Counted from the first letter of the stretch, positions 7,181-15,784 are shown. The stretch is DNA of 34,320 nt from Pseudomonadota bacterium (GCA_025352885.1 JANXRZ010000275.1:1-34320), one strand, 5' to 3'. Program-made: numbers and translations. Notes: a model not told the origin generated them from the sequence alone.

Positions 7181-7907
7181 ACTGTCTCCGTCTGCCAAAG
7201 CCGAACTCACGCCGACAGGCGAGCTCCGCGTCGCGCTGAACCTTTCGAACTTCCTGCTGATCAGCAGCTTCCCGTCCGGCGGCACGCCGACCGGCATCGT
7301 GCCCGATCTTGCGCATGAGCTTGGCCGGCGGCTTGGCGTGCCGGTCAAGTTCACCGGCTACGAATCGCCCGGGAAAGTGGCCGACGCTGCAAAGACCGGG
7401 GTGTGGGACGTCGCGTTTCTCGGCGCGGAGCCGGCACGCGCAAGCGAAATCGACTTCACCGCGGCTTACCTCGAGATCGAGGCTACTTACCTCGTGCCCC
7501 CGGGCTCGCCGATCAAGTCACTCGAGGAAGTCGACCGCGACGGCGTGCGCATTTCCGTCTCAGGCCGGAGCGCCTACGACTTGTACCTCGCGCGCACGCT
7601 CAAGCACGCGCAGCTCCTGCGCGTGGAGGGCATCGAAGCATCGTGGCAGCAGTTCCTTTCCCAGAAACTCGACGCGCTGGCCGGTCTCAGGCCCCGCCTG
7701 GTGACCGATGCGGCCAAGCTGCCCGGCTCGCGCATCCTGGACGGCCGCTTCACCGCCATCCAGCAGGCCATCGGCACGCCGAAAGGCCGCCCCCAGGCTG
7801 CCGCGTACCTGCGGGCGTTCGCGGAGGAAGCTAAATCGGCGGGACTGGTGGCCGGGGCCATCGAACGCAATGCCGTGCGCGGCGTGACGGTGGCCGCAAA
7901 AGCCTGA
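7173..7907 (+). CDS. Solute-binding-protein-like protein without a signal peptide
   Basis: A 244-residue protein that resembles the family 3 extracellular solute-binding domain (SBP_bac_3): GELRVALN near the N-terminus, GIVPDLAHELGRRLGVPVKF around 46-65, WDVAFLGAEPARASEIDFTAAY around 82-103, and the second lobe from about 125. Such proteins normally carry a leader and deliver amino acids to an ABC transporter. Here the start, fixed by the 8-nt overlap with the upstream enzyme gene, gives a polar N-terminus (MTELSPSAKAELT) with no leader, and no permease or ATPase gene is nearby. It may act in the cytoplasm as a ligand-binding or enzyme partner of the ICL/PEPM protein. Confidence 0.8.
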   Translation: MTELSPSAKAELTPTGELRVALNLSNFLLISSFPSGGTPTGIVPDLAHELGRRLGVPVKFTGYESPGKVADAAKTGVWDVAFLGAEPARASEIDFTAAYLEIEATYLVPPGSPIKSLEEVDRDGVRISVSGRSAYDLYLARTLKHAQLLRVEGIEASWQQFLSQKLDALAGLRPRLVTDAAKLPGSRILDGRFTAIQQAIGTPKGRPQAAAYLRAFAEEAKSAGLVAGAIERNAVRGVTVAAKA

Positions 7908-7980
7908 AGGCCGCGGCGCCGCCGCCCCGGCTTGCGTTGCGGGAGGGCGCCCCCTACCCTTGCCGCAAGGGGAAGAGGCG

Positions 7981-9393
7981 ATGACCGACGCAGTCACCGT
8001 TCCATTTGTGTTGTTCGTGATGCTCTGCGTGCTCGCGTCCTGGGCACTGCTGGAGCACCTCGTGTTGCCCGGGTTGCGCTTCGTCGCCTCTTCGTCCGCC
8101 GAAAAGCTGATCGAGGAAGTCTCGGCGCGCCTGAAGATCGGCATTCGGCCCTTCCAGCGCACGAAGCGCCGCGTGCTGATCGACCGGCTGCTCTACGATC
8201 CCAAGGTGCAGGAAGCTGCGCGGGCCTTCGCCACGCTGAACGCGATCCCGCAGGACACCGCGCAGGCGATCGTCGAGCGCTACGCGCGCGAAACGGTGCC
8301 CGCCTTCAATGCCTATCTCTACTTCCGCATCGGCTACTGGATCGGGCGGCGCGTTGCGCAAGCCCTCTACCGCGTTCGCCTGGGCTATGTGGACACCGAA
8401 GGCCTGGCCAAAGTCGATCCCGACGCGACCGTAGTCTTCGTAATGAACCACCGGTCCAACATGGATTACATCCTGGCGGGCTACCTGGCAGCCGACCAGG
8501 CCGCGCTTTCCTATGCCGTGGGCGAGTGGGCGCGCATCTGGCCACTGTCCCACCTCATCCGCTCGATGGGCGCCTACTTCGTGCGGCGCAATTCCAAGGA
8601 CGAGCTCTACCGCAAGGTCCTCGAGCGTTACATCGCCATGGCGACCGAGGCCGGGGTCCCGCAGGCGGTGTTTCCAGAAGGCGGCTTGTCCCGGGATGGC
8701 CGCATGCGCGAGCCCCGCCTTGGGGTGCTCGACTACATGATGCGCGGCTTCAAGCCGCAAGGGGACCGCGACGTCGTATTCATCCCCCTTGGCATCAACT
8801 ATGACCGGGTGCTCGAGGACCGTACGCTGCTTTTGTCCATCAACCCCGAAGCCGCCAAGTCCGGCAAGGCCCGGGCGGCGACTGGGACCCTCAGGTTCCT
8901 TTACCGGAATTTGCGGCTCCTGGTTAAAAGCGATTGGCACCGGTTCGGCTACGCCTGCGTGAACTTCGGGACGCCGGTTTCGATGCGCGCGTACTGCGCC
9001 GAGCGCGGCATCGATTTCTCCGCGATGCCGCGGGAAGAGCGCCAGGCTCGCATGGCGGAGCTCGGGCGGCACCTCATGGGTGCGGTCGGGCAGGTCGTGC
9101 CCGTGCTCCCGGTGCCCCTCATGGCCACCGTTTTCGTGCGCCACTCCGGCCGCGGCCTGTCCGTGCTCGAATTGAAGTCGGATATCGAACGCATCCTCGA
9201 AGACCTGGACGCAGCCGGCGCCCATGTCTACGTGCCGAGGCGCGACCTCGACTACGCCCTCGACGTCGGCTTGCGCATGCTGCTCCTGCGCCACCTCGTG
9301 GACGAATACGAAGGTCTCTATGTCGCCCGGCTGGAGGAGTTGCCGGTGCTTCGCTACTACGCCAATTCGATCGCCCACCTGCTGCCCGCCTGA
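7981..9393 (+). CDS. Glycerol-3-phosphate acyltransferase-like protein (PlsB-type)
   Basis: A 470-residue membrane-associated acyltransferase. It begins with a hydrophobic helix (VPFVLFVMLCVLASWALL). The acyltransferase block I is H157-RSNM-D162 (HX4D), and the FPEGGLSRDGR block lies about 75 residues later, as in the PlsB/GPAT family that acylates sn-glycerol 3-phosphate to start phospholipid synthesis. It is much shorter than E. coli PlsB (about 800 residues). The ATG at 7981 follows AAGGGGAAGAGG; an in-frame TTG at 7960 is less likely. Whether it is the main acyltransferase or an accessory one is not clear; 1-acylglycerol-phosphate or other acceptors are possible. Confidence 0.83.
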   Translation: MTDAVTVPFVLFVMLCVLASWALLEHLVLPGLRFVASSSAEKLIEEVSARLKIGIRPFQRTKRRVLIDRLLYDPKVQEAARAFATLNAIPQDTAQAIVERYARETVPAFNAYLYFRIGYWIGRRVAQALYRVRLGYVDTEGLAKVDPDATVVFVMNHRSNMDYILAGYLAADQAALSYAVGEWARIWPLSHLIRSMGAYFVRRNSKDELYRKVLERYIAMATEAGVPQAVFPEGGLSRDGRMREPRLGVLDYMMRGFKPQGDRDVVFIPLGINYDRVLEDRTLLLSINPEAAKSGKARAATGTLRFLYRNLRLLVKSDWHRFGYACVNFGTPVSMRAYCAERGIDFSAMPREERQARMAELGRHLMGAVGQVVPVLPVPLMATVFVRHSGRGLSVLELKSDIERILEDLDAAGAHVYVPRRDLDYALDVGLRMLLLRHLVDEYEGLYVARLEELPVLRYYANSIAHLLPA

Positions 9394-9394
9394 A

Positions 9395-9498
9395 ACCGCG
9401 AATCCGCGGTCAACGCTCTGCCGATTCGCTCGTTGTAGGGGCGATGCCCCGGCTCCGGCCGGCCAGCAAGAGCCCTGTATGTGTTCGCTTGCATACAG
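9395..9498. promoter_or_regulatory. Intergenic region with three hairpins
   Basis: Just after the acyltransferase stop lie ACCGCG/CGCGGT (9395-9410, 4-nt loop), GGGGC/GCCCC (9438-9450, 3-nt loop) and CTGTATG/CATACAG (9475-9498, 10-nt loop). The first may help end transcription of the acyltransferase gene, although no T run follows. The last lies about 75 bp before the next start codon and could be an operator. The rest of the gap to 9573 shows nothing else. Confidence 0.35.
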
Positions 9499-9573
9499 AC
9501 ATTCAGCCAGCAAAGACCCACCATCGTCGACGAGCCGCGCAACAGGTGCGGTATTCGGGGAGCGCAAGAAAAA

Positions 9574-10743
9574 ATGTTTGCGAACTTCTTCAGCCGTCTC
9601 TGTCTCCTCGCCCTGACCGTGGGCATTGCCGCCGCGCAGGCGGGGCAGATGTCCGCGCCCCGCGAGGTGGAGCTCAATTCAACGAAGCTCACTTCAGCGC
9701 ACCTCAATTCCGTTGCGCGCCTCATGGCCGGCCTCCCGACAACCCATGCGTTTGCCCAATCCGCGGTGTGGAAGGACCACAGCGAATTCATGCACCGGGC
9801 GTGGGCACGTCTCAATTCCCGCCAGGTCGCGGCCATGACTTCATGGCGGGACGCCGAGCTCGGGCGAACCTGCCCGGCCGGCCACACATTGATGTACCCG
9901 TTCTCCGGACCGGATTTCCTGAATGCCCACTGGCTGTTCCCGGGATGCGACACCATAGTGATGTTCGGGCTGGAGCACATTGGCGAAGTGCCCGACGTCG
10001 ACGGGCTCAATGCACGGGCCCTTGCCCAGCTCACAGCCGATGTGCGCGTAGCGATGAGCAATTTCGTCGAGCGCAATTACTTCATCACCGAAAGCATGGC
10101 CAAGCAGCTGCGGACATCGCAACTGCGAGGCGTTGTGCCCGTCGTGATGCTGTCCATGGCCCTGTCGGACATCGAAATCGTGCGCATCGTGCCGCACGAT
10201 CTGGCTCCGCTCCCCACCGTGGGTGGGACGCCCGACGGCCAGCCCATGCGCCAGCTTAAAGGCGTCAGCATCGAGTACATCGCCCCGGGGACGACGACCA
10301 CGAGGCGCCTGCACTACTTCAGCGTCGACGCAGCGGACAAGGGGCTTGCGCATTACCCGGAGTTCGTCGCCTACCTGCGTTCGCTCGGCCCGACGACGAC
10401 CTTCATCAAATCCGCGTCGTACCTGCTCCAGTCGAATCAGTTCCGCCAAATGCGCGATACGCTGCTCGAAATGAGCGCGTTCGTGGTCCAGGACGACACC
10501 GGCCTGCCCTACGCGCTGCTCGAGAACGAGCGCTGGCAGGTCCAGTTGCATGGCCGCTACGGCCGGCCGATCCCGCCCTTCGGCGGCGCGTTCCAGCTCG
10601 CGCTGAGCCGCGCCTATCGGAGCCAGGAGCCTGCGCTCCTGCCCTTCACTTTCGGCTACCAGTACCACGACTTCCGCGATTCGCGTTCCAACCTGATCGT
10701 CGCCCAGCGGCCCGCAAGCGGCCCCCGCAAAGTCTCACGCTAA
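9574..10743 (+). CDS. Secreted protein of unknown function
   Basis: A 389-residue protein with a plausible Sec signal peptide (MFANFFSRLCLLALTVGIAAAQA) from the ATG at 9574; the frame is open upstream to a GTG at 9481, but that start would bury the leader. The mature part has a cysteine-containing block, CPAGHTLMYPFSGPDFLNAHWLFPGCDT spread over about 30 residues, then VMFGLEHIGEVPD, and a C-terminal half with several YxH and aromatic stretches (FGYQYHDF). I have seen similar uncharacterised envelope proteins but know no assigned function. It lies 7 bp before murQ on the same strand, so co-transcription with cell-wall recycling is likely but does not prove a shared role. Confidence 0.75.
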   Translation: MFANFFSRLCLLALTVGIAAAQAGQMSAPREVELNSTKLTSAHLNSVARLMAGLPTTHAFAQSAVWKDHSEFMHRAWARLNSRQVAAMTSWRDAELGRTCPAGHTLMYPFSGPDFLNAHWLFPGCDTIVMFGLEHIGEVPDVDGLNARALAQLTADVRVAMSNFVERNYFITESMAKQLRTSQLRGVVPVVMLSMALSDIEIVRIVPHDLAPLPTVGGTPDGQPMRQLKGVSIEYIAPGTTTTRRLHYFSVDAADKGLAHYPEFVAYLRSLGPTTTFIKSASYLLQSNQFRQMRDTLLEMSAFVVQDDTGLPYALLENERWQVQLHGRYGRPIPPFGGAFQLALSRAYRSQEPALLPFTFGYQYHDFRDSRSNLIVAQRPASGPRKVSR

Positions 10744-10750
10744 AGGGCGG

Positions 10751-11599
10751 ATGGGGTCCCCAGCCAAGTCCGGGCCACGCCAGCCGCCCACGCTGACTGA
10801 GGAAGAATCCGGCTACCGGCGCCTCGAGCGGATGAGCATCCGCAGCCTGCTGGCAAACATCAACCGTGAGGATCGCAAGGTGCCCGCCGCGGTCGCCGGC
10901 GTGCTGCCGGCCATCGAGCGCCTGGTCGCCGTCATCGTCAGGAAGATGAAAACGGGGGGGCGGCTCTTCTATATCGGCGCCGGCACCAGCGGACGCCTCG
11001 GCGTGGTCGACGCCTCCGAAATCCCCCCCACCTATGGCGCCGAGGGTCACGTCATTGCGCTCATCGCGGGCGGCGACTCTGCAATTCGAAAGGCGGTCGA
11101 GTTTGCCGAAGACGATATCCGACAGGGCTGGCAGGACCTGCGCAAGCACCGCGTCGGCAAATCGGACGTCGTGCTCGGCATCGCCGCATCGGGCACGACA
11201 CCGTACGTAGTCGGCACCCTCGAACAGTGCCGCGCTCACGGGATCCCAACGGCCTGCATCACCTGCAATCCCGGAAGCCGCCTGTCCGAATTTTCGGATT
11301 ACCCGATCGAAGTGGCAGTGGGCTCGGAGTTCATTACGGGCAGCACACGAATGAAAGCAGGCACCGCCCAAAAGCTGATCCTCAACATGGTATCGACTGC
11401 CGCGATGGTGAAGCTCGGCAGGGTGCGCGGCAGCAGCATGATCGACATGCAGCTCACAAATGCGAAGCTGGTCGAGCGGGGTACGCGGATGCTCATGCGC
11501 GAACTCAATGCGTCATGGACTACGGCGAGCCGCCTCTTGCGCCGGCACGGCAGCGTAAGACATGCGCTGGAGGCGGCGAAGGCGCACCGCCCCGCCTAG
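10751..11599 (+). CDS. murQ: N-acetylmuramic acid 6-phosphate etherase
   Basis: A 282-residue SIS-domain enzyme that removes the lactyl ether of MurNAc 6-phosphate to give GlcNAc 6-phosphate and D-lactate during peptidoglycan recycling in the cytoplasm. The sugar-phosphate-binding block is FYIGAGTSGRLGVVDASE (73-90), with E90 in the position of the catalytic glutamate of E. coli MurQ (DASE). GIAASGTTPYV near 143 and the GSTRMKAGTAQK block near 199 complete the SIS fold. Length is close to the 298 residues of E. coli MurQ. The usual partner anmK is not in the window. The ATG at 10751 is 7 bp after the secreted-protein gene. Confidence 0.93.
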   Translation: MGSPAKSGPRQPPTLTEEESGYRRLERMSIRSLLANINREDRKVPAAVAGVLPAIERLVAVIVRKMKTGGRLFYIGAGTSGRLGVVDASEIPPTYGAEGHVIALIAGGDSAIRKAVEFAEDDIRQGWQDLRKHRVGKSDVVLGIAASGTTPYVVGTLEQCRAHGIPTACITCNPGSRLSEFSDYPIEVAVGSEFITGSTRMKAGTAQKLILNMVSTAAMVKLGRVRGSSMIDMQLTNAKLVERGTRMLMRELNASWTTASRLLRRHGSVRHALEAAKAHRPA

Positions 11600-11603
11600 C
11601 CGG

Positions 11604-12587
11604 TCAGCTCTTCCGGCTGGCCGCGGCCTTCGTCGCTTCGACCCAGTGGCGCACGAGGTTCGCGTCCGTAATGCGCGCGTTCCGGCCGACTGAATCGAGC
11701 AGCACCATCACGAGGTCCTGGCTGGCAATCCTTGCTCGCATCACAAGGCACCGCCCGGCTTCGTTGATGAAGCCGGTTTTCTGCAGGCCGATCTCCCAGT
11801 CGCCGGCCCGCACGAGTGAATTGGTGTTGTGGTAGTTGAGCGGGCGGCCCTTGACGGTGACCTGGGCCCGGTCGCGCGTCGAGTACTCGCGAATCATCGG
11901 ATAGTCGTGCGCCGCCCTGACCAGCCGCGCCAGGTCCGGGGCGCTCGAGACGTTCTGCGGCGAAAGCCCGCTCGGGTCATGGAAATTCGAGTCGACCATG
12001 CCGAGGCTCCTCGCCTTGGCGTTCATCGCCGCGACGAATGCGGACATGCCGCCCGGGTAGGTGCGGCCCAGCGCTGTCGCGGCGCGATTCTCCGACGACA
12101 TCAGGGCAAGCAGGATCAGTTCTTCGCGCGTGAGGGTGGTGCCCGGGCGCAGCCGCGAACGCGTGAATTTGAGCGAGTCCATATCCTCTTCGCTGATCGT
12201 CAGGTGCTCCTGCATCTCCAGGCCGCGGTCGAGGACCACCATTGCGGTCATCAGCTTGGTGATCGAGGCGATCGGGGTGATCAACGTGGCATTGCGTGAG
12301 AACAACGTCTTGCCGCTCGAGGCGTCCATGATGAGGACGCTCTGCGAAGCCAGATGATTAAGGTCGGGGATCGCCACCAGCTTCCTGACGGTCCGCGAAA
12401 TGACGGACTTCACTGTTTCGGCGACGGGCTCCGTCTTGCGGATGGCGGCTTGCGAGGCGTCTTGCGTCGAGGCGTGCGCCGAGCCGATCAGCATGCCGGC
12501 CGCGGCGAGGGCAACAACTTGAATGTAGGCCCTTATTGCTTTTGAACCGGGGCGTCGCTGATTTTTAGCTTGATGACTGCGAGGCAT
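11604..12587 (-). CDS. pbpG: D-alanyl-D-alanine endopeptidase (PBP7 type)
   Basis: A 327-residue class C low-molecular-mass penicillin-binding protein that cleaves D-Ala-mDAP cross-bridges in the periplasm. The three active-site motifs are seen: SxxK at S108-ITK111, SxN at S165-E-N167, and KTG in LQKTGFINEAG. An N-terminal leader (around residues 18-39, ending SAHAS) directs export. A GGAG element before the ATG at 12587 supports that start. It converges on murQ with only 4 bp between stops. Murein hydrolysis and MurNAc-6P recycling next to each other fit a cell-wall theme, although they are on opposite strands. Confidence 0.9.
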   Translation of the reverse strand: MPRSHQAKNQRRPGSKAIRAYIQVVALAAAGMLIGSAHASTQDASQAAIRKTEPVAETVKSVISRTVRKLVAIPDLNHLASQSVLIMDASSGKTLFSRNATLITPIASITKLMTAMVVLDRGLEMQEHLTISEEDMDSLKFTRSRLRPGTTLTREELILLALMSSENRAATALGRTYPGGMSAFVAAMNAKARSLGMVDSNFHDPSGLSPQNVSSAPDLARLVRAAHDYPMIREYSTRDRAQVTVKGRPLNYHNTNSLVRAGDWEIGLQKTGFINEAGRCLVMRARIASQDLVMVLLDSVGRNARITDANLVRHWVEATKAAASRKS

Positions 12588-12618
12588 TTTCCGAACTCCA
12601 ATGAGCTAAGTTCTTGGG

Positions 12619-12676
12619 CCGGTCAGCGCCTCCCTGCGTGACCGGTCAGACTACAAACGTAGGCGTGTGACCTACG
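12619..12676. promoter_or_regulatory. Dyad-rich upstream region of pbpG with repeated TGACC
   Basis: Two inverted repeats occur in the 208-bp gap between the mscS-type stop and the pbpG start: CCGGTCA/TGACCGG (12619-12645) and CGTAGG/CCTACG (12658-12676). The pentamer TGACC or its complement GGTCA recurs several times in about 70 bp, continuing to about 12683 (TTGACCG). This may be an operator for pbpG or the end of the upstream operon. The remainder of the gap, 12684-12795, shows no gene. Confidence 0.35.
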
Positions 12677-12795
12677 GTTGACCGCGATTGTTCCGTGAAA
12701 CGCAGGATGGTGCCCGAATATTTTGTAACCACCGTCCGGTACATCACACGATCGCGGCCATCAGGTGGCCTTCGCGCGGCCGAAAACCATCGCTC

Positions 12796-14637
12796 CTATC
12801 CCCGCTCGAGAATGATCGTCTGGGCCCCGCCCGCGAAGGGGATGCCGAGCGCCCTGAGTTCGGCCTCGATCCGCTTGAAGGCCTGCGCACGCACGTCGAA
12901 CTGGTTACCCGGTGCCGTCTGGAACTTGCAGCGGAACACTTTCACGCCCGGATCGATGCGTGCGAGCTTGCTTTTGAGGGGCTCGCGCAGCATGTGGCCG
13001 ATGTCCGGATCCTCGAGCATCTGCTGGCCGATCTTCTTGATGACCTTGCGGATCTTCTCGCTGTCGACCTCGACCGGCAAAGGCAGGTTGAATTTTTCGA
13101 TGACCCAGTCGCGCGAATTGTTGCGCACAGTCCCGAGTGACCCGTAAGGAACGAAGTGAAGCGGCCCGTTGTGGTGGCGAAGCGCAACCGTGCGCAGCGT
13201 GATCTTCTCGACGGTGCCCTTGGTCGTGGTGCCGCTTTCGACATACTCCCCTACGCGAAACACATCTTCCGCGAGGAAGAAAATGCCAGCGATCACATCC
13301 CGGACCAGCGCCTGGGCGCCAAATCCGAGCGCGAGCCCGACGACGCCCGCACCTGCAAGCAGCGGCGTGATCTCGATGCCGAGCGCCCAAAGCGACGAAA
13401 GCACCAGCATCACGGCGAGCATGACCGCGGCGGTTGTTCGCAGGAGCGGGAGAAGCGTGAGCAGCCGCGCATGCGGGTTGGTGGCGGCATGCGCCTCGAG
13501 GGGGCCCAGACCCTCGAGCCTGTGGTCGATCGTCGTCTTTACGAGGATCCAGACGACATTGGCAAACAGCGCAAGCGCAGCCACGCCAAGAAGCTGGAGC
13601 CCGAATCGCACGGCGAAGTGCTGGCTGGCGGCCAGTTCGCTGACAGGCGAATCCAATGCGAGCGCGCAAGCGCCCAGGCCGAACAGCACGATGGCGAATC
13701 GCGAAACCGAAAGCACGATGCTGGGCATGAGCGAAGGGGCCGCGGGGGCAGCGACGTCGCCCCAGAAATAGAAAACAATTTCACGCAACACCATTTGCAG
13801 GACGACGACAGCGACAACGACAGCGGCGATCAGGGCGCCCGTGACCGAGCCGAGCAGCCACACCGCGAAAACGGCGAAGACCATGATTGAAATGACGATC
13901 GCCCTCGGAAACCGGGGCAGGCGCGAGCGTCGAGGAACCTTGGGCTCCGCGCCGCCGGTCAGGGCAAACGCAGACGCTGTCAAAAGTAACGCGATCGCTC
14001 CTGCAACGACCAGGCGCAACAGGTTCGCGCTATGCGGCGCACCCGCGACTTGCTCCAGGAACGCCGGCACGAGCGTGCCGAGCGGGACCAATGCGGAGAG
14101 GACAACCACCACTGCCGCAAGCCATCGCGCCTCCGCTTGCGTAACAGGGAGAAGCCTGAGGCGGGTCAATCCGGGCGCCAGCAGCACGTTCGCCATGACC
14201 CACCCGAGCCGCACCGCGACAACCAACAGGGCCGCCGTGACAATGCCTTCCTGCACCCCGGCGGGCCAGCGAAACCCGGCCGAAGCGCCCAGGATTGCGA
14301 GCGAAAAGAGGAGGAGCCCAGACCCGAGCAGCGTCAGGCGACGCATCCCAAGGCCAAGCGCCTGCCTTCGCGACGCGACGGTGGCCGACTCAATTGCCCG
14401 GAGCGGGCCCCACGCATAACTCCAGTACAGCCACTCGACGCCGCACCCGATCAAAAGCAGGATCCACAGGTAGGTCGCCGCGCGCACCCCGGATCCGCTG
14501 GCCAGTGCGGAGGACACAGTTGCAAGCAACCCCTCGAGCTCTTTTGGGGCAAGCGACGCATCTGCGCCAAAGGTGGACAAGCGTTCCTTGGCGCTCTCCA
14601 GCACCGACATGGTTGCCGCCGAAAGTCCGGCGCTCAT
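12796..14637 (-). CDS. Mechanosensitive ion channel, MscS family
   Basis: A 613-residue MscS-type channel. The N-terminal two thirds have roughly ten hydrophobic segments. The MscS core follows: a pore-helix region (GITPLLAGAGVVGLALGFGAQALVRDV spread over about 27 residues), the beta domain with FRVGEYVESG and FVPYGSLGTVRN, and a C-terminal alpha/beta domain. The ATG at 14637 overlaps the stop of the upstream gene (ATGA), so I prefer it to the in-frame upstream codon at 14679. Such channels release solutes during hypo-osmotic shock. Tight coupling to a cytochrome-b/ferredoxin membrane protein is unusual and may mean that the extended N-terminal domain works with it. Confidence 0.9.
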   Translation of the reverse strand: MSAGLSAATMSVLESAKERLSTFGADASLAPKELEGLLATVSSALASGSGVRAATYLWILLLIGCGVEWLYWSYAWGPLRAIESATVASRRQALGLGMRRLTLLGSGLLLFSLAILGASAGFRWPAGVQEGIVTAALLVVAVRLGWVMANVLLAPGLTRLRLLPVTQAEARWLAAVVVVLSALVPLGTLVPAFLEQVAGAPHSANLLRLVVAGAIALLLTASAFALTGGAEPKVPRRSRLPRFPRAIVISIMVFAVFAVWLLGSVTGALIAAVVVAVVVLQMVLREIVFYFWGDVAAPAAPSLMPSIVLSVSRFAIVLFGLGACALALDSPVSELAASQHFAVRFGLQLLGVAALALFANVVWILVKTTIDHRLEGLGPLEAHAATNPHARLLTLLPLLRTTAAVMLAVMLVLSSLWALGIEITPLLAGAGVVGLALGFGAQALVRDVIAGIFFLAEDVFRVGEYVESGTTTKGTVEKITLRTVALRHHNGPLHFVPYGSLGTVRNNSRDWVIEKFNLPLPVEVDSEKIRKVIKKIGQQMLEDPDIGHMLREPLKSKLARIDPGVKVFRCKFQTAPGNQFDVRAQAFKRIEAELRALGIPFAGGAQTIILERG

Positions 14638-15761
14638 GGTGCGGCCCCGCTTGCGGCCACGGCCTCTTCTTGTGCCCACTCCCCGGGACGCCTCGCCGCT
14701 GTCGCATCGGCAAAGGCCGGTAAAGCGCGAGTCACCGACACGCCGCTGCCCATCACCAACGCCTGGCAGGCGAGACGGTCACCGGCCGGCGAATTTGAGC
14801 GCGCCAGAACATGCTGCTCGGCCGCGCCCGGCGCAGAGAGCGCTGACGCGCCGCTGTCCACGTGCACGCGACACGTCCCGCAGCGCCCGCGTCCCGAGCA
14901 GACATCGGCATGCGGGATCTCGTTCATGCGGCTGAGTTCCAGGATCGACAAGCCGCTGCGACCCCGGGCGAAAAGGCCGCCGTCATAGTCGATCCTCACG
15001 CTCGTCAAGCTGTTGCGCAAGAGGCGCCCGAACAGGACAGCAAGCGCGAGCAGCGCAAGGACGCCGTAGGCAGTGAGCATCTGCGCCTGCAAAGCATCCA
15101 AGCGCGCACGGGCTTCCCCAAGCTGGCCGGCCGTTTCAAGGATGATGGCGCGCCACTCCGTTTCTGCGGCGAGCTTGTCTACGACCTCCTTGCCTGACTC
15201 CGCAAAGCCAAGCAGCGCAGCTATCGGCACCGCGAACAGAAGCGGCAGGACCACCGGCCCTATCCTTCCCCAGACCGGCTTCAGGACCAACCAGCAATAA
15301 AGGCCGAGGGCCGCGTGCGTCCAGATGAAGACGGCGACGAACAATTGCTGGATCGCGTAAATGGGCGCGATGCTCCAGTAAACGGAAAGGAGCAGCCCGT
15401 AACTCGGTTCGTACCCGCTTACCAGTTCGCTCGCCACCGCAGTCATCAGCACGTGGTTGAACAAAAGGGGCGGCGTCACCAGGCCGAGCGTGAGCTGCAC
15501 CCAATCCGTTCGGCTCATCGAGAGCGACCTGCGGGAGGCCATTGCGTACAAGCCAAGCAGCGTGTGAACGAGCGCGCAACTCCCGAGGATCAATCGGCCG
15601 GTTGTCGACTGCCAGGGCCCGACCAGCGTGGCCCGCCAGGCTTCCATCGTCTCGAGCGAGCGCAGCCCGAGCGCAAGGTTGGCCAGGTGCGCGAGGACGA
15701 ACGTCATGAGGACCAGGCCGGTGACCAGCCTGAGAGTGCGTACTACCGTTGCGGCTTGCAT
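14634..15761 (-). CDS. Membrane cytochrome-b-like protein fused to a [2Fe-2S] ferredoxin domain
   Basis: A 375-residue fusion. Residues 1-185 have about five membrane helices with histidines in or near them (H25, H66, H103, H149), like a succinate-dehydrogenase-type cytochrome b anchor that could hold haem. A helical stretch (190-228) and another membrane helix (230-248) follow. Residues 255-350 form a plant-type ferredoxin domain with C288, C294, C297 and C332. I know this architecture from membrane adenylate cyclases that carry a further C-terminal cyclase domain; here the protein stops soon after the ferredoxin part. The ATG at 15761 has a strong GGGGGAGGGGGG before it. It follows the DUF1501 gene by 23 bp and overlaps the MscS gene by 4 nt. 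Confidence 0.78.
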   Translation of the reverse strand: MQAATVVRTLRLVTGLVLMTFVLAHLANLALGLRSLETMEAWRATLVGPWQSTTGRLILGSCALVHTLLGLYAMASRRSLSMSRTDWVQLTLGLVTPPLLFNHVLMTAVASELVSGYEPSYGLLLSVYWSIAPIYAIQQLFVAVFIWTHAALGLYCWLVLKPVWGRIGPVVLPLLFAVPIAALLGFAESGKEVVDKLAAETEWRAIILETAGQLGEARARLDALQAQMLTAYGVLALLALAVLFGRLLRNSLTSVRIDYDGGLFARGRSGLSILELSRMNEIPHADVCSGRGRCGTCRVHVDSGASALSAPGAAEQHVLARSNSPAGDRLACQALVMGSGVSVTRALPAFADATAARRPGEWAQEEAVAASGAAP

Positions 15762-15784
15762 CCCCCCTCCCCCGAAACTTCGCC

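Noticed and set aside
7954-9567. 537-codon minus-strand frame opposite the acyltransferase gene
   Set aside because: It mirrors the third-codon-position GC bias of the real plus-strand gene, is rich in His/Arg/Gly and has no recognisable domain.
8934-10259. 441-codon plus-strand frame spanning the acyltransferase end and the secreted-protein gene
   Set aside because: Runs through two real genes and the hairpin region in another frame; Arg/Pro/Ala-rich composition of a shadow.
14638-14679. Upstream in-frame start for the MscS gene
   Set aside because: Would lengthen the overlap with the preceding gene and add an Arg-rich tail; the ATGA overlap at 14637 is the usual arrangement.
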